DNA from: CAVRIA01 sp963721115
GTDB lineage: Bacteria; Desulfobacterota; Binatia; HRBIN30; CADEER01
Direction of reading: 5' to 3'
NCBI GenBank assembly: GCA_963721115.1
Contig: CAVRIA010000008.1
Span: forward strand, 248,001-312,000
Length of the DNA stretch: 64,000 bases
The stretch's first letter is position 1. Each line of letters starts with the position of its first letter. The translations under genes and the position numbers were made by a program. Positions 35,723 through 44,608 of the stretch are shown here, piece after piece. A model generated the notes under the pieces. That model made no database searches. It was not told the DNA's origin and saw nothing but the letters and a program-made list of their open reading frames with translations.

Positions 35723-37327
35723 TCAGTTGACGCGCTTCGCGCGCCCCGTCCACTCGGCGTCGCGCAGGACGAACTTCTGGATCTTGCCGGTCGACGTCTT
35801 GGGCAGCTCGGTGAAGACGACCGACTTCGGGCACTTGAAGTGCGCCAGCCGGTCGCGGCAGAACTGGATGATCTCCTCGGCCGTCGCGACGGCGCCGCCC
35901 TTGAGGGTGACGAAGGCCTTCGGCACCTCTCCCCACTTGTCGTCCGGGACGCCGATGATCGCCACCTCCATCACCGCCGGGTGCTCGTAGATCGCCTTCT
36001 CGACCTCGACCGTCGAGATGTTCTCGCCGCCGCTGATGATGATGTCCTTGCCGCGGTCGCGGATCTCCAGGTACCCGTCGGGATGGCGCACCGCGAGGTC
36101 GCCGCTGTGGAACCATCCGCCGCGAAAGGCCTGCTCGCTCGCCTCCGGCTGGCGGTAGTAGCCCGACATCACGCCGTTGCCGCGCATGACGATCTCGCCC
36201 ACGGTGGCGCCGTCGCTGGGCACCTCGCGCATGTGCTCGTCGACCACCCGCATCTCGCCGCCGGTGATGTTCGGAACTCCCTGGCGCGCTTTCAGCTGGG
36301 CGCGTTCCTCCTGGCTGCGCTCGTCCCACTCCGGGTGCCACTCGCAGAGGGTGAACGGCCCGTAGGTCTCGGTCAGGCCATAGACGTGCACCAGCTCGGC
36401 GCCGCGGCCCTCGATCGTGCGGATGATCTGCGGCGAGGGCGGCGCGCCGCCGGTGCCGATGACGAGCTTGCGGGGCAGGTCGCGATCGCGAAAGCCGGGG
36501 AAGTTGGCGAGGGAGATGAGCACCGTCGGCGCCGCGCACATGTGGCTGACCGCGAGCCGGTGGATCGCTTCGGTGACCGGGGCCGGATCGGGCCTGCGCA
36601 GGCAGACGTGCACGCCGCCCACGGCGGTCACCGCCCAGGGGAAGCACCAGCCGTTGCAGTGGAACATCGGCAGCGTCCACAGGTAGGTGCTGCGGCTGTC
36701 GAGCTTGAAGTGAACGGCGCTACCGAGGGCGTTCAGATAGCCGCCGCGGTGCGTGTACACGACGCCCTTGGGAGAGCCGGTGGTGCCGCTCGTGTAATTG
36801 ATCGACAGCATCCGCAGCTCGTCGTCGCAGGGTTCGTCGAGCGACTGGGGATCGGCGGACGCCAGCAGGTCCTCGTAGGCCGGCGCCTCGAGCGGGTCGG
36901 ACGCCTCGGCGTCGCCGACGCTGACGACGTGCCGCAGATCGGCGCGCGCGGCGAGGAGCGGCTGCAGCGCCGGGGCGAGCTCGGTGTCGACGATCAGGAC
37001 CTTCGCCCCGGAGTGGTCGAGGATGTAGGCGATCTCCGGCGCGGCCAGGCGCGTGTTGACCGTCACCAGGGCGGCGCCCAGCAGGGGGACGGCGAAGTGG
37101 CCTTCCAATACCGCGGGCTGGTTGGGGCACAGGTACGCGACCCGGTCGCCCGCTCCGACGCCCAGCCCGCGCAGCGCTCCGGCCGCCCGTGCGACGCGCT
37201 CGCCGAGCTCGCGATAGGTGTAGCGCCGCTCGCCGTCGATGACGGCGGTGCACGGCGCGAAGACCCGCGCGCTGCGCGCCAGAAAGCTGACCGGGCTCAG
37301 GGGGACGACGGAGACGGAGCCGCTCAT
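35723..37327 (-). CDS. Acyl-CoA synthetase (AMP-forming)
   Basis: 534 residues, full length. NYTSGTTGSPKGVVYTH, YGLTETYGP, WFHSGDLAVRHPDGYLEIRDRGKD and PKTSTGKIQKFVL (catalytic Lys) are all present. It most resembles medium-chain fatty-acyl-CoA synthetases. It starts inside the LLM oxidoreductase gene's last codons (ATGA overlap), so the two are one unit. Convergent with the TauD-like gene, with seven bases between stops. No clear terminator separates the pair. Confidence 0.9.
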   Translation of the reverse strand: MSGSVSVVPLSPVSFLARSARVFAPCTAVIDGERRYTYRELGERVARAAGALRGLGVGAGDRVAYLCPNQPAVLEGHFAVPLLGAALVTVNTRLAAPEIAYILDHSGAKVLIVDTELAPALQPLLAARADLRHVVSVGDAEASDPLEAPAYEDLLASADPQSLDEPCDDELRMLSINYTSGTTGSPKGVVYTHRGGYLNALGSAVHFKLDSRSTYLWTLPMFHCNGWCFPWAVTAVGGVHVCLRRPDPAPVTEAIHRLAVSHMCAAPTVLISLANFPGFRDRDLPRKLVIGTGGAPPSPQIIRTIEGRGAELVHVYGLTETYGPFTLCEWHPEWDERSQEERAQLKARQGVPNITGGEMRVVDEHMREVPSDGATVGEIVMRGNGVMSGYYRQPEASEQAFRGGWFHSGDLAVRHPDGYLEIRDRGKDIIISGGENISTVEVEKAIYEHPAVMEVAIIGVPDDKWGEVPKAFVTLKGGAVATAEEIIQFCRDRLAHFKCPKSVVFTELPKTSTGKIQKFVLRDAEWTGRAKRVN

Positions 37328-38523
37328 GGGCGACCTTTCCCGTCGGCGGCGCCTCCGTCCGCCCGCCGCTGGCGTTCATCGGCGTCCTTCTGGATCGCCT
37401 CCACCATTCCCTGCGCCGCCGCACCGAGGAAGGGCGCCCGGTTGTCCTGCACCCACTCCATGCTGCGCCGCGTGTACGCGTTCGAGTCCTGAAAGCGCGG
37501 CATGACGTAACGCGCGATGAGCTCGTAGCTGCGCCGGGTGGCGTCGCGATTCGCCCACTCGTGCGCGGTGACCAGGAAGGCGCCGAAGCCGCCGGTCTGC
37601 TCCTCCAGCCGCTCGATCTGCCGGATCAGGTCGTCCGGCGTGCCGACGACGACGAAGCCGGCCTGGATCATCGCGTCCAGGCACTCGTCGATCGTCCCCT
37701 CCTCGGGGATGCCGGGCAGAGCGACCACCTTCTGGAAGTAGTAGAGCCACGCCCCGAGACCGAACTTGACGTCCTCTTTCGCTTGCCGGAGCGACTCGGC
37801 CACGTGCACCGGGCCGGCGATGCGCCACCCGGCGCGGTCGACCGTTTGCCCGTGCTCCCGCGCGGTCTCCTCGCAAATGCCCCAGTGGTGGGCGAGGGCG
37901 CTGAACCCGCCCTGGCTGGTGGCAGCGGGGGAGAGCATGCAGATTCCCCAGCGCCCGGCGGTGCGCGGTCCGGAGGGAGAGACCGAGGCCGCCACCGCGA
38001 TCTCCAGATGCGGCCGGCTGTACGGAGCGAGCTGCAGGCGGGCGTCGCGCAGCTCGAACCAGTCGGTCTTCTTCGTCACCACCTCGCCGCGCAGAAGCGG
38101 AATGATCGCGTCGAGAGCCTCGCCCATCATGTCGCGCTGCCGGCGCGGATCGATGCCGAGCATGATGGCGTCCGAAGGCAGCAGCCCCGGACCGACGCCG
38201 AACATCACGCGCCCGCGTGTCAGGTGGTCGAGCAGCATCAGGCGGTCGGCCACCATCATCGGGTTGTGGTAGGGCAGCGACACGACGCCGGTTCCGAGCC
38301 TGATGTGCCTGGTGCGCGCCGCCACGTCGGCGATGAACAGCTCGGGACTGGCGATGATCTCGTAACCGGCTGAGTGGTGCTCGCCGATCCACGCCTCGTC
38401 GAAGCCGAGCTGGTCGAGCCACTCGACCAGCTCTCTGTCGCGCTCGATGGACAGTGTGGGGTTGTCGGCGACCGGGTGAAACGGCGCCATGAAGACGCCG
38501 AAACGCATACGGGAACGCAGCAT
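37324..38523 (-). CDS. Luciferase-like (LLM) flavin-dependent monooxygenase
   Basis: 399 residues. It starts MRFGVFMAPFHPVADNPTLS, the LLM opening strand, and continues with WIGEHHSAGYE and TGVVSLPYHNPMMVADRLMLLDHLTRGRVMFGVGPG, the family's barrel motifs. LLM enzymes use FMNH2 or F420 to oxidise alkanals, alkanes or heterocycles. GGGAGG lies eight bases before the ATG at 38523, and TATAGT about 30 bases further up could be a -10. Its partner in the operon activates acids, so the pair may degrade a ketone, aldehyde or acid. Confidence 0.9.
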   Translation of the reverse strand: MLRSRMRFGVFMAPFHPVADNPTLSIERDRELVEWLDQLGFDEAWIGEHHSAGYEIIASPELFIADVAARTRHIRLGTGVVSLPYHNPMMVADRLMLLDHLTRGRVMFGVGPGLLPSDAIMLGIDPRRQRDMMGEALDAIIPLLRGEVVTKKTDWFELRDARLQLAPYSRPHLEIAVAASVSPSGPRTAGRWGICMLSPAATSQGGFSALAHHWGICEETAREHGQTVDRAGWRIAGPVHVAESLRQAKEDVKFGLGAWLYYFQKVVALPGIPEEGTIDECLDAMIQAGFVVVGTPDDLIRQIERLEEQTGGFGAFLVTAHEWANRDATRRSYELIARYVMPRFQDSNAYTRRSMEWVQDNRAPFLGAAAQGMVEAIQKDADERQRRADGGAADGKGRP

Positions 38524-38620
38524 CGGTGAACCTCCCTCGCAAGCAAAAGCCCACTATAGCGGCAGGCATCCCGACAGCGAAACCGCGGCGCTTCGGCGAC
38601 GGTAGAAGGTCGGTGCCGCC

Positions 38621-39841
38621 TCAGCGGCGCGCCAGAGCCTCGGCGAGGCGCGCCCGCATGTCGGAAGTGATTCCCGGTAGCTCGACGTCGCGGCGCAGCG
38701 CGGCCTGCCATTCGGCGCGCGGCAGCGGTGGAGAACGATCGATCTCACGCAGCAACTGCTCGTCGACGCGGCCGATGGCGCCGCGCAGGGCGGTCAGCCC
38801 GGGGCCGGCCGGCACGGACGGCGACTGGCGCTGCACTGCCTTGGCCATGTCGATCAGCTGGCGGTAGACGGCGGCGGCGCGCTCCGGCGCGGAGGCGGCA
38901 GCGCGGACGCGGGCGATCACTCGCTCTTCCTGCGCGAGATCCTCGACCGGCAGATGGGCGGCGCGCTTGGCGGCGGCGACGTACGGCATGAGGCCAAGGC
39001 GCAGGGCGACCAGGGCGGTAACGGCATCGCGTGTGGCGGCGCGCGCGTCGACGGCCGCGCCGGGGCCGAGCCAGCGTCGCCGTTCGCGGTCGAGCCAGCC
39101 GTCGCGCTCGCGCTCGACCATCCAGGCGTCGACGCGCCGCGCCAGGTCGGCGTTCCCGGGCGGGAGCAGGAACGCCTTGTGGTCGGTGGTGAAGGGGCCC
39201 AGGACTCGCAGCGACGGCTGCAGCCAGGCGCGCGCCTCGGCGGAGTCGCTGATCGCGGCGTCCGCCCGTCCGTCGAGAACGCGCTGCGGCAGGGATTCGT
39301 TGTCGGTGACCGGCTCGATCGCGGCGCGCGGGAACCGGGCGCGCGCGATGCTCTCGAGATGGCCGCCGACGTTGACGGCGATCCGCACGCCGTCGCGGTT
39401 CACCTCGCCGGCGGATGGGAAGCGCTTCGCGTCCGCGGCGCGGACCAGCACGACTGCGCCGGTCGTCGCGTAGGGGCGCGTATAGCGGCCGGCGACGGCG
39501 CGATCGGGCCGCATGGTGACGCCGCTCATGGCGATGTCGAAGTCGTGCCTGCCCAACCGATCGAGGAGGTCGGGCCAGGAAAAGAGAACGAGCTCGACCG
39601 GCGTACCGAGATCGAGCGCCAGGCGGCGGGCGATGTCGATGTCGAGGCCCTTCGGACCTCCGGAGCCGGCGGCGAGGCTGAAGGGCTGGTAGTCCGCGCT
39701 GGTGCCGACACGCAGGGGCGGGGCCGCCGATGCGGAGGCCGGGGGCGATGTGCTCGGCGTCGCCGCGCTGCACAGGAGGGCGACCAGCAGGAGGGCGACG
39801 GCGCGCTTCGCCGGCTCGACCGCTCGGGGCGGGAACGTCAC
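38621..39841 (-). CDS. pheC: Periplasmic cyclohexadienyl dehydratase-chorismate mutase fusion
   Basis: 406 residues from the GTG at 39841, with a signal peptide (VALLLVALLCSAATPS). Residues 40-255 are a family 3 solute-binding fold with PheC-like landmarks: MSGVTMRPDRA, VNVGGHLESIARARFP, DGRADAAISDSAEARAW and HKAFLLPPGN. PheC converts prephenate and arogenate in the periplasm. Residues 260-400 match secreted AroQ-gamma chorismate mutase: ALRLGLMPYVAAAKRAAHLP, DLAQEERVI, AKAVQRQ and ALRGAIGRVDEQLLREI. The two would turn chorismate to phenylpyruvate in the periplasm. A plain amino-acid-binding protein is the alternative but does not explain the C-terminal domain. Confidence 0.78.
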   Translation of the reverse strand: MTFPPRAVEPAKRAVALLLVALLCSAATPSTSPPASASAAPPLRVGTSADYQPFSLAAGSGGPKGLDIDIARRLALDLGTPVELVLFSWPDLLDRLGRHDFDIAMSGVTMRPDRAVAGRYTRPYATTGAVVLVRAADAKRFPSAGEVNRDGVRIAVNVGGHLESIARARFPRAAIEPVTDNESLPQRVLDGRADAAISDSAEARAWLQPSLRVLGPFTTDHKAFLLPPGNADLARRVDAWMVERERDGWLDRERRRWLGPGAAVDARAATRDAVTALVALRLGLMPYVAAAKRAAHLPVEDLAQEERVIARVRAAASAPERAAAVYRQLIDMAKAVQRQSPSVPAGPGLTALRGAIGRVDEQLLREIDRSPPLPRAEWQAALRRDVELPGITSDMRARLAEALARR

Positions 39842-39889
39842 CGGACCATGGTTGACACGCTGGTACACGGCAGGCAAGACACGAAGAAC

Positions 39890-40441
39890 ATGGCAAACCT
39901 GACTCCGGACGAGTTCTCCCAGGCGATCGGCTTCCTCGCCGAGGACATCGGGCTGCAGCGGCTGCGCGACCGCTTCGTGCGCCTGAACGCGCTCGTCACC
40001 CGGCGCCGCGCCTCCTCGGCCGAGGCGCTGGCCAACCAGCTCTACATGCTGACCGGGGCGCTGCGCCGCCAGGTACCGGCGACGGTCGCCTTCCACTCCA
40101 TCTGGGCCGAGCAGGTGAACGAGAAGCTCGGCGAGGAGGGCGAGAAGGAGCTCGAGCAGCTGGCGGAGAAGGTCAACGGCTGCCTGGGCGAGAGGGACAA
40201 GCTGGCGGAGGGGAAGGAGGCGGAGCTGGAGACGGCGCTGCTGGAGTACGAGCAACGACTGGCGGGCACCATCGGTGCCGGGCGGGCGCGCCTCGACATG
40301 CTGCTCAAGGCCGTGCCGGACGTCGCGGCGAAGCTGCGGGCCATGCCCCCCGCCGAGCCGAAGGCCGCGGCCTCGAAAGAGGCCGAGGCCGAGCAGGCCG
40401 CGCCCGCCGGCGTCGCAAAGGAGCCGCCGGGAGAAGACTGA
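39890..40441 (+). CDS. Coiled-coil protein of unknown function
   Basis: 183 residues from the ATG at 39890. An in-frame ATG at 39848 would leave only six bases to the divergent pheC-like start and is less likely. The sequence is almost entirely alpha-helical. A long acidic/charged coiled-coil spans about residues 75-145 (EEGEKELEQLAEKVNGCLGE), then a disordered Ala/Glu/Pro tail. No signal or membrane segment is seen. TTGACA at 39852 lies before it, but no good -10 follows. I do not recognise the family. It precedes murE by 37 bases on the same strand. Confidence 0.7.
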   Translation: MANLTPDEFSQAIGFLAEDIGLQRLRDRFVRLNALVTRRRASSAEALANQLYMLTGALRRQVPATVAFHSIWAEQVNEKLGEEGEKELEQLAEKVNGCLGERDKLAEGKEAELETALLEYEQRLAGTIGAGRARLDMLLKAVPDVAAKLRAMPPAEPKAAASKEAEAEQAAPAGVAKEPPGED

Positions 40442-40478
40442 TCCGCGGATCGGTTCCCGTCCCGGCCGCCACGTCGTC

Positions 40479-41987
40479 ATGCCGCTCCTGGGGGACCTGA
40501 TCGAGCCCGGCGAGATCGTGTCCGCACACGGGTCGCTCGCGGTTGCGGTGAACGAGATCCGCACCGACTCGCGCGAGGTCCGGCCCGGCGACCTGTTCGT
40601 CTGCCTGCCGGGCTACCGGACGGAAGGCGGCGAGACGCGCGCCGACCGGCACGAGTTCATTCCCCTGGCGCTCGATCTCGGCGCCACCTCCCTGGTCGTC
40701 GAGCGCGACGTCGCCCCGCCGGACGGCGTGACGGTTGTCCGCGTCGCCGACGCCTGGAGCGCGGTGGCGCGGATGGCGGCGCGCTACTACGGGCATCCTT
40801 CCGAGCGCCTGCGGGTGGTCGGAATCACGGGCACCAGCGGCAAGACGTCCACGAGCTACTTCGTCGAGGCGGTTCTGGCGGCGCGCGGGGACCGGGTGGC
40901 GCGTTTCGGCACCATCGAGTACCGGATCGGAGAACGGGTCCTCGCCGCCGCGCAGACGACGCCCGAGGCGCCGGTGCTGCAGCGGCTGCTGCGGCAGGCG
41001 GTGGAGGACGGCTGCGCCTCGGTGGTCATGGAGGTCTCGTCGCATGCCCTCGAGCTGCGGCGGGTCGCGGAAGTGGCGTTCGACGCCGCGGTGTTCACCA
41101 ACCTCAGCCAGGACCATCTCAACTTCCACCCGGACATGCACCACTACGTGAAAGCCAAGGGCAGGCTGTTCGAGGAGCTGTGCAGCGGCGGCAAGCCCGG
41201 CACGGCGGTGGTGAACGTCGACGACCCGGCCAGCGAGTACATCAGAAAGGTGAACCGGGGCGGCCTGTTGACGTTCGGCATCGAGCGCTCCGCCGACGTG
41301 AGCGCGGCTGACGTGAAGGCGAGCCTGCAGGGGGTGGCGTTCGTCCTCGAGACCCCGCACGGACGCGCCCCGGTGCGGCTGCGCCATCTCGGCGAGTACT
41401 CGGTCTACAACGGGCTCGCCGCCGCCGCGACGGGCGTGGCCGTCGGCGAGGGGCTCGAGACGATCGTCGCCGGGCTGGAGAGCGCGCCGCCGGTGCCGGG
41501 GCGCTTCGAGCTGATCGACGGCGGGCAGGACTTCGTCGTCGCGGTCGACTACGCCCACAAGCCGGACGCCTTGCGCCGCCTCCTGGAAAGCGCCCGGCGC
41601 CTCGAGCCGCGCCGCTTGATCACCGTCTTCGGTTGCGGGGGCGACCGCGATCGCGGCAAGCGTCCGATCATGGGACGCATCGCCGCCGAGCTGAGCGACT
41701 ACGCGATCGTCACCTCCGACAACCCGCGCTCCGAGGAGCCGATGACGATCATCGACGAGATCCTCGCCGGGGTTCCGGCGCCGGATCGCGCCCGCTGCGA
41801 CGTCGAGGTCGACCGCGACCTGGCCATCCAGCGCGCCGTGCGCATGGCCGCGACCGGCGACATGGTTCTCATCGCCGGCAAGGGCCACGAGCCCTATCAG
41901 CTGGTCGGCGGTCGGCGCCTCGAGTTCGACGACCGCGTCCAGGCACGCGCCGCCATCGCCGCGCGCCGCGATCCGGAGCGAAGCTGA
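40479..41987 (+). CDS. murE: UDP-MurNAc-L-Ala-D-Glu:meso-diaminopimelate ligase
   Basis: 502 residues. The ATP loop GTSGKTSTS begins at about residue 118. The central domain has VVMEVSSHALELRRV and FTNLSQDHLNFH. The C-terminal DNPR motif (D414-NPRSEEP) is the signature for meso-diaminopimelate rather than lysine. MurE adds the third residue of the peptidoglycan stem peptide in the cytoplasm. The rest of the mur/dcw cluster is absent, so this murE is outside the usual order. It is followed by a convergent Usp gene. Confidence 0.95.
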   Translation: MPLLGDLIEPGEIVSAHGSLAVAVNEIRTDSREVRPGDLFVCLPGYRTEGGETRADRHEFIPLALDLGATSLVVERDVAPPDGVTVVRVADAWSAVARMAARYYGHPSERLRVVGITGTSGKTSTSYFVEAVLAARGDRVARFGTIEYRIGERVLAAAQTTPEAPVLQRLLRQAVEDGCASVVMEVSSHALELRRVAEVAFDAAVFTNLSQDHLNFHPDMHHYVKAKGRLFEELCSGGKPGTAVVNVDDPASEYIRKVNRGGLLTFGIERSADVSAADVKASLQGVAFVLETPHGRAPVRLRHLGEYSVYNGLAAAATGVAVGEGLETIVAGLESAPPVPGRFELIDGGQDFVVAVDYAHKPDALRRLLESARRLEPRRLITVFGCGGDRDRGKRPIMGRIAAELSDYAIVTSDNPRSEEPMTIIDEILAGVPAPDRARCDVEVDRDLAIQRAVRMAATGDMVLIAGKGHEPYQLVGGRRLEFDDRVQARAAIAARRDPERS

Positions 41988-42040
41988 GCCTCCCGCCGCG
42001 GGACGATTACTGGTTGTCGGTGCGGAAACGGCCTACGACG

Positions 42041-42074
42041 ACCAACAACCCAACAACCAACAACTCAACAACTC
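42041..42074. repeat. Low-complexity CAACAA repeat
   Basis: Reading from 42041 the plus strand is composed of repeated CAAC/CAACAA units, 34 bases in all. It lies between the murE stop and the convergent usp stop, overlapping the end of the latter. No hairpin or T tract marks a terminator. Confidence 0.6.
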
Positions 42075-42532
42075 GCCCTTGGCGCGCCGACGACGAGCAC
42101 CGGCCGGTCGCTGCTCTCGATGACGCGGCGGGCGATGCTGCCCATCAGGATGCGGCGCGCCCCGTGGCGGCCGATCTTGCCCATGACGATGAGATCGGCG
42201 TCGAGGCTCGCCGCGGTCTCGCAGATCACCGCACAGGGGTCCCCGTTGCCGATCCTCTCGCGATGCGCCACGCCGCCTTCCTCGGCCAGGCGCGCGACGT
42301 CGTCCAGGTGCAACTGCCCCTGGTCGGTCAGCCGTTGGCGGGCGAGGCGCTCTCCGTCGTCGCTCTCGTGCTGCGCCAGCTCGGCGAGGACGGTGTCGCT
42401 CACCACGTGCAGGAAGATCACCTCGGACGCGAACGTCTGCGCGATGCGGACGGCGTGCCGGGCGGCGTGACGGGAGTACACCGAGCCGTCGACCGGGACG
42501 AGAATTCGGGAGACCTGAAGCGCATCACTCAT
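42065..42532 (-). CDS. Universal stress protein (UspA, single domain)
   Basis: 155 residues. It opens with RILVPVDGSVYSRHAA and ends with IVMGKIGRHGARRILMGSIARRVIE, the Gly-rich ATP-binding loop and helix of Usp proteins. It starts 8 bases inside the last gene of the V-ATPase operon (atpD-like), so it is translated with it. A link between ATPase activity and stress is suggested only by this position. The end runs into the CAACAA tract. Confidence 0.9.
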   Translation of the reverse strand: MSDALQVSRILVPVDGSVYSRHAARHAVRIAQTFASEVIFLHVVSDTVLAELAQHESDDGERLARQRLTDQGQLHLDDVARLAEEGGVAHRERIGNGDPCAVICETAASLDADLIVMGKIGRHGARRILMGSIARRVIESSDRPVLVVGAPRASC

Positions 42533-43187
42533 CGGCTACCTCCTCGCGCGCGTCCGCCGGCGCGAACCCGTCGCGCCGGCCCTTCAGACGTTTCAGGTGG
42601 AAGAGCGCCTCGCGTTCTCTCTCCTCCAGCGAGCTCTCGATGAAGTGAATGGTGTCGCGGTACTGCGGGAGGAAGACGTTCTCCAGAGCGTTGACCTTGC
42701 GCTGGGTCTTTTGAAGCTCGACGGCCAGGCGGCGGCAGGAGATCTCGACCTCGGCGAGACGGACGATGGCGGGGAGCACCTGCCGCACTCGGCGCCGCAC
42801 TTCCGCCGCACCGGCCGGCGCCATTCCCGGCGCCGCCACCGGCACCGGCACCTCGGCGACGGTCAGCTCGAGAAGCGGGACGATCACGCCCATGACGCTG
42901 CGTTCGCGGACCTGAAGCTCGTGCGCGTCGTCGGCGGCGAGGGCCTCCCCCTCCAGCACGGCGCGGCCCTGGGCGAGCAGCGCATTGCGGAGCACTTCGT
43001 AGAGCTCCTGCAGCTCCTTTTCGAGCTGCCGTCGCAACTGGCCCGCTTCGCGATAGATCTCCACCAGCTCCTCCAACAGCACTTCGCGCTTCTGATCCAG
43101 CAGCTCGTGTCCGGCCTGGACGAATCGGAAGTCTTCCTTCAGTCGCAGCAGGTTGCTCTTGGTCGAGGCGACGTTGGTGAGGCGCAT
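42525..43187 (-). CDS. atpD: V/A-type ATPase subunit D (central stalk)
   Basis: 220 residues. The two long helices of the rotor stalk read RLTNVASTKSNLLRLKEDF at the start and KTQRKVNALENVFLPQYRDTIHFIESSLEERERE near the end, as in the family. Subunit D links catalysis in A3B3 to rotation of the proteolipid ring. Its start is two bases from the B stop, and it is followed by the usp gene. Symbol follows the V/A-type atp nomenclature. Confidence 0.92.
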   Translation of the reverse strand: MRLTNVASTKSNLLRLKEDFRFVQAGHELLDQKREVLLEELVEIYREAGQLRRQLEKELQELYEVLRNALLAQGRAVLEGEALAADDAHELQVRERSVMGVIVPLLELTVAEVPVPVAAPGMAPAGAAEVRRRVRQVLPAIVRLAEVEISCRRLAVELQKTQRKVNALENVFLPQYRDTIHFIESSLEEREREALFHLKRLKGRRDGFAPADAREEVADE

Positions 43188-43189
43188 CC

Positions 43190-44605
43190 TCAGCTCCCGG
43201 CGGGGCCGCCTTCCGGCGGCTTGCGGTATCGTTCGATGAGCTCGCGGCTCACCCGGGTCAGCTCCGCATCGGGCAGCGGTCGCAGCATCTGCCACCCCAG
43301 GTCCAGCGTGTGGAGGAAGTTGCGGTTCTCGTACGGGTCCTGGGCGAGGAACTGCCGTTCGAACTGCTCGCCGAACTGCAGATAGCGGCGGTTGATCTCG
43401 GACAGCTCTTCCCGGCCGACGATGCTCGCCAGCCGCTCGGTCTCCTTCACCTTGGCGTAGGCGGCGTACAGCTGGCTGGAGACGGCCGAGTGATCCTCGC
43501 GCGTTCGCTGCGCACCGATGCCGTCCTCCATCAGGCGGGACAGGGAGGGGAGAACGTCGACCGGCGGGTAGATGCCCTTGCCGTATAGATCGCGCGACAG
43601 AACGATCTGTCCTTCGGTGATGTAGCCGGTCAGGTCCGGAATCGGGTGGGTGATGTCGTCGTTCGGCATGGTGAGCATGGGAATCTGCGTGATCGAGCCC
43701 GGCCGGTCCTTGATGCGCCCGGCGCGCTCGTAGATGGAGGCCAGGTCGCTGTACAGGTAGCCCGGATAGCCCTTGCGGCTCGGCACCTCGCCCTTGGCGG
43801 TCGCCACCTCGCGCAACGCCTCGCAGTAGTTGGTGATATCGGTGAGGATGACGAGCACGTGCATGCCGAGGTCGAAGGCGAGGAACTCGGCGAGCGTGAG
43901 CGCCGCGTGCGGCGTGACCAGGCGTTCGACGCTCGGGTCGTCGGCGAGGGTGAGGAAGAGCACCGCGTTGTGGAACGTGCCGCTCTGCTGGAAGCTGGTC
44001 TGGAAGAACGCCGCCACGTCGTGCTTGACGCCGATGGCGGCGAACACGACCGCGAACTCCTCGCCCCTGCCGGGCAGCGTCGCCTGGCGAACGATCTGCG
44101 CCGCCAGCTCGTTGTGCGGCAGGCCGCTGCCCGAGAAGATGGGCAGCTTCTGGCCGCGCACCAGAGTGTTCATGCCGTCGATGCAGGAGATGCCGGTCTG
44201 GATGCCGTCGCGCGGGTAGTCGCGGCGAACCGGATTGATCGGCTCGCCGTTCACCTCGCGCAGCTTCTCGGCCAGCGGCGGCGGGCCGCCGTCGAGGGGC
44301 CGGCCGAGACCGTCGAACACGCGTCCCAGCATCTCCCGCGACACGGGGATCTGCAGCGGCCGGCCGAGGAAGCGCACGCAGGTCCGCTCGATCGACAGCT
44401 CGGCGGTCCCTTCCAATACCTCCAGGACCGCGAGGTTCTCCCGTACCTCGAGCACGCGGCCGTGCAGGATCCGGCCCGCGGGCGAGACGACCTCCGCGAA
44501 CTCGTCGAAGCCGACTCCGTGCACGCCCTCGACGAAAAGGAGCGGCCCCTGAATGCGGTGCACACCGCGGTACTCGAGGCCGGCGTGATTCGGACGATCG
44601 GCCAC
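43190..44605 (-). CDS. atpB: V/A-type ATPase subunit B
   Basis: 471 residues, full length for the non-catalytic B subunit. It begins DRPNHAGLEYRGVHRIQGPLLFVEGV and contains SGSGLPHNELAAQI in place of a P-loop, then YPGYLYSDLASIYERAG and SLSRLMEDGIG, all B-subunit hallmarks. It pairs with A to form the catalytic hexamer. It starts three bases after the A stop. Confidence 0.95.
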   Translation of the reverse strand: MADRPNHAGLEYRGVHRIQGPLLFVEGVHGVGFDEFAEVVSPAGRILHGRVLEVRENLAVLEVLEGTAELSIERTCVRFLGRPLQIPVSREMLGRVFDGLGRPLDGGPPPLAEKLREVNGEPINPVRRDYPRDGIQTGISCIDGMNTLVRGQKLPIFSGSGLPHNELAAQIVRQATLPGRGEEFAVVFAAIGVKHDVAAFFQTSFQQSGTFHNAVLFLTLADDPSVERLVTPHAALTLAEFLAFDLGMHVLVILTDITNYCEALREVATAKGEVPSRKGYPGYLYSDLASIYERAGRIKDRPGSITQIPMLTMPNDDITHPIPDLTGYITEGQIVLSRDLYGKGIYPPVDVLPSLSRLMEDGIGAQRTREDHSAVSSQLYAAYAKVKETERLASIVGREELSEINRRYLQFGEQFERQFLAQDPYENRNFLHTLDLGWQMLRPLPDAELTRVSRELIERYRKPPEGGPAGS

Positions 44606-44608
44606 GGC

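Noticed and set aside
38621..39841. A simple amino-acid ABC-transporter binding protein
   Set aside because: No permease or ATPase is adjacent, and the C-terminal 150 residues match AroQ-gamma rather than any transporter domain.
41988..42064. CAACAA tract as a CRISPR fragment
   Set aside because: Units are far too short and without spacers.
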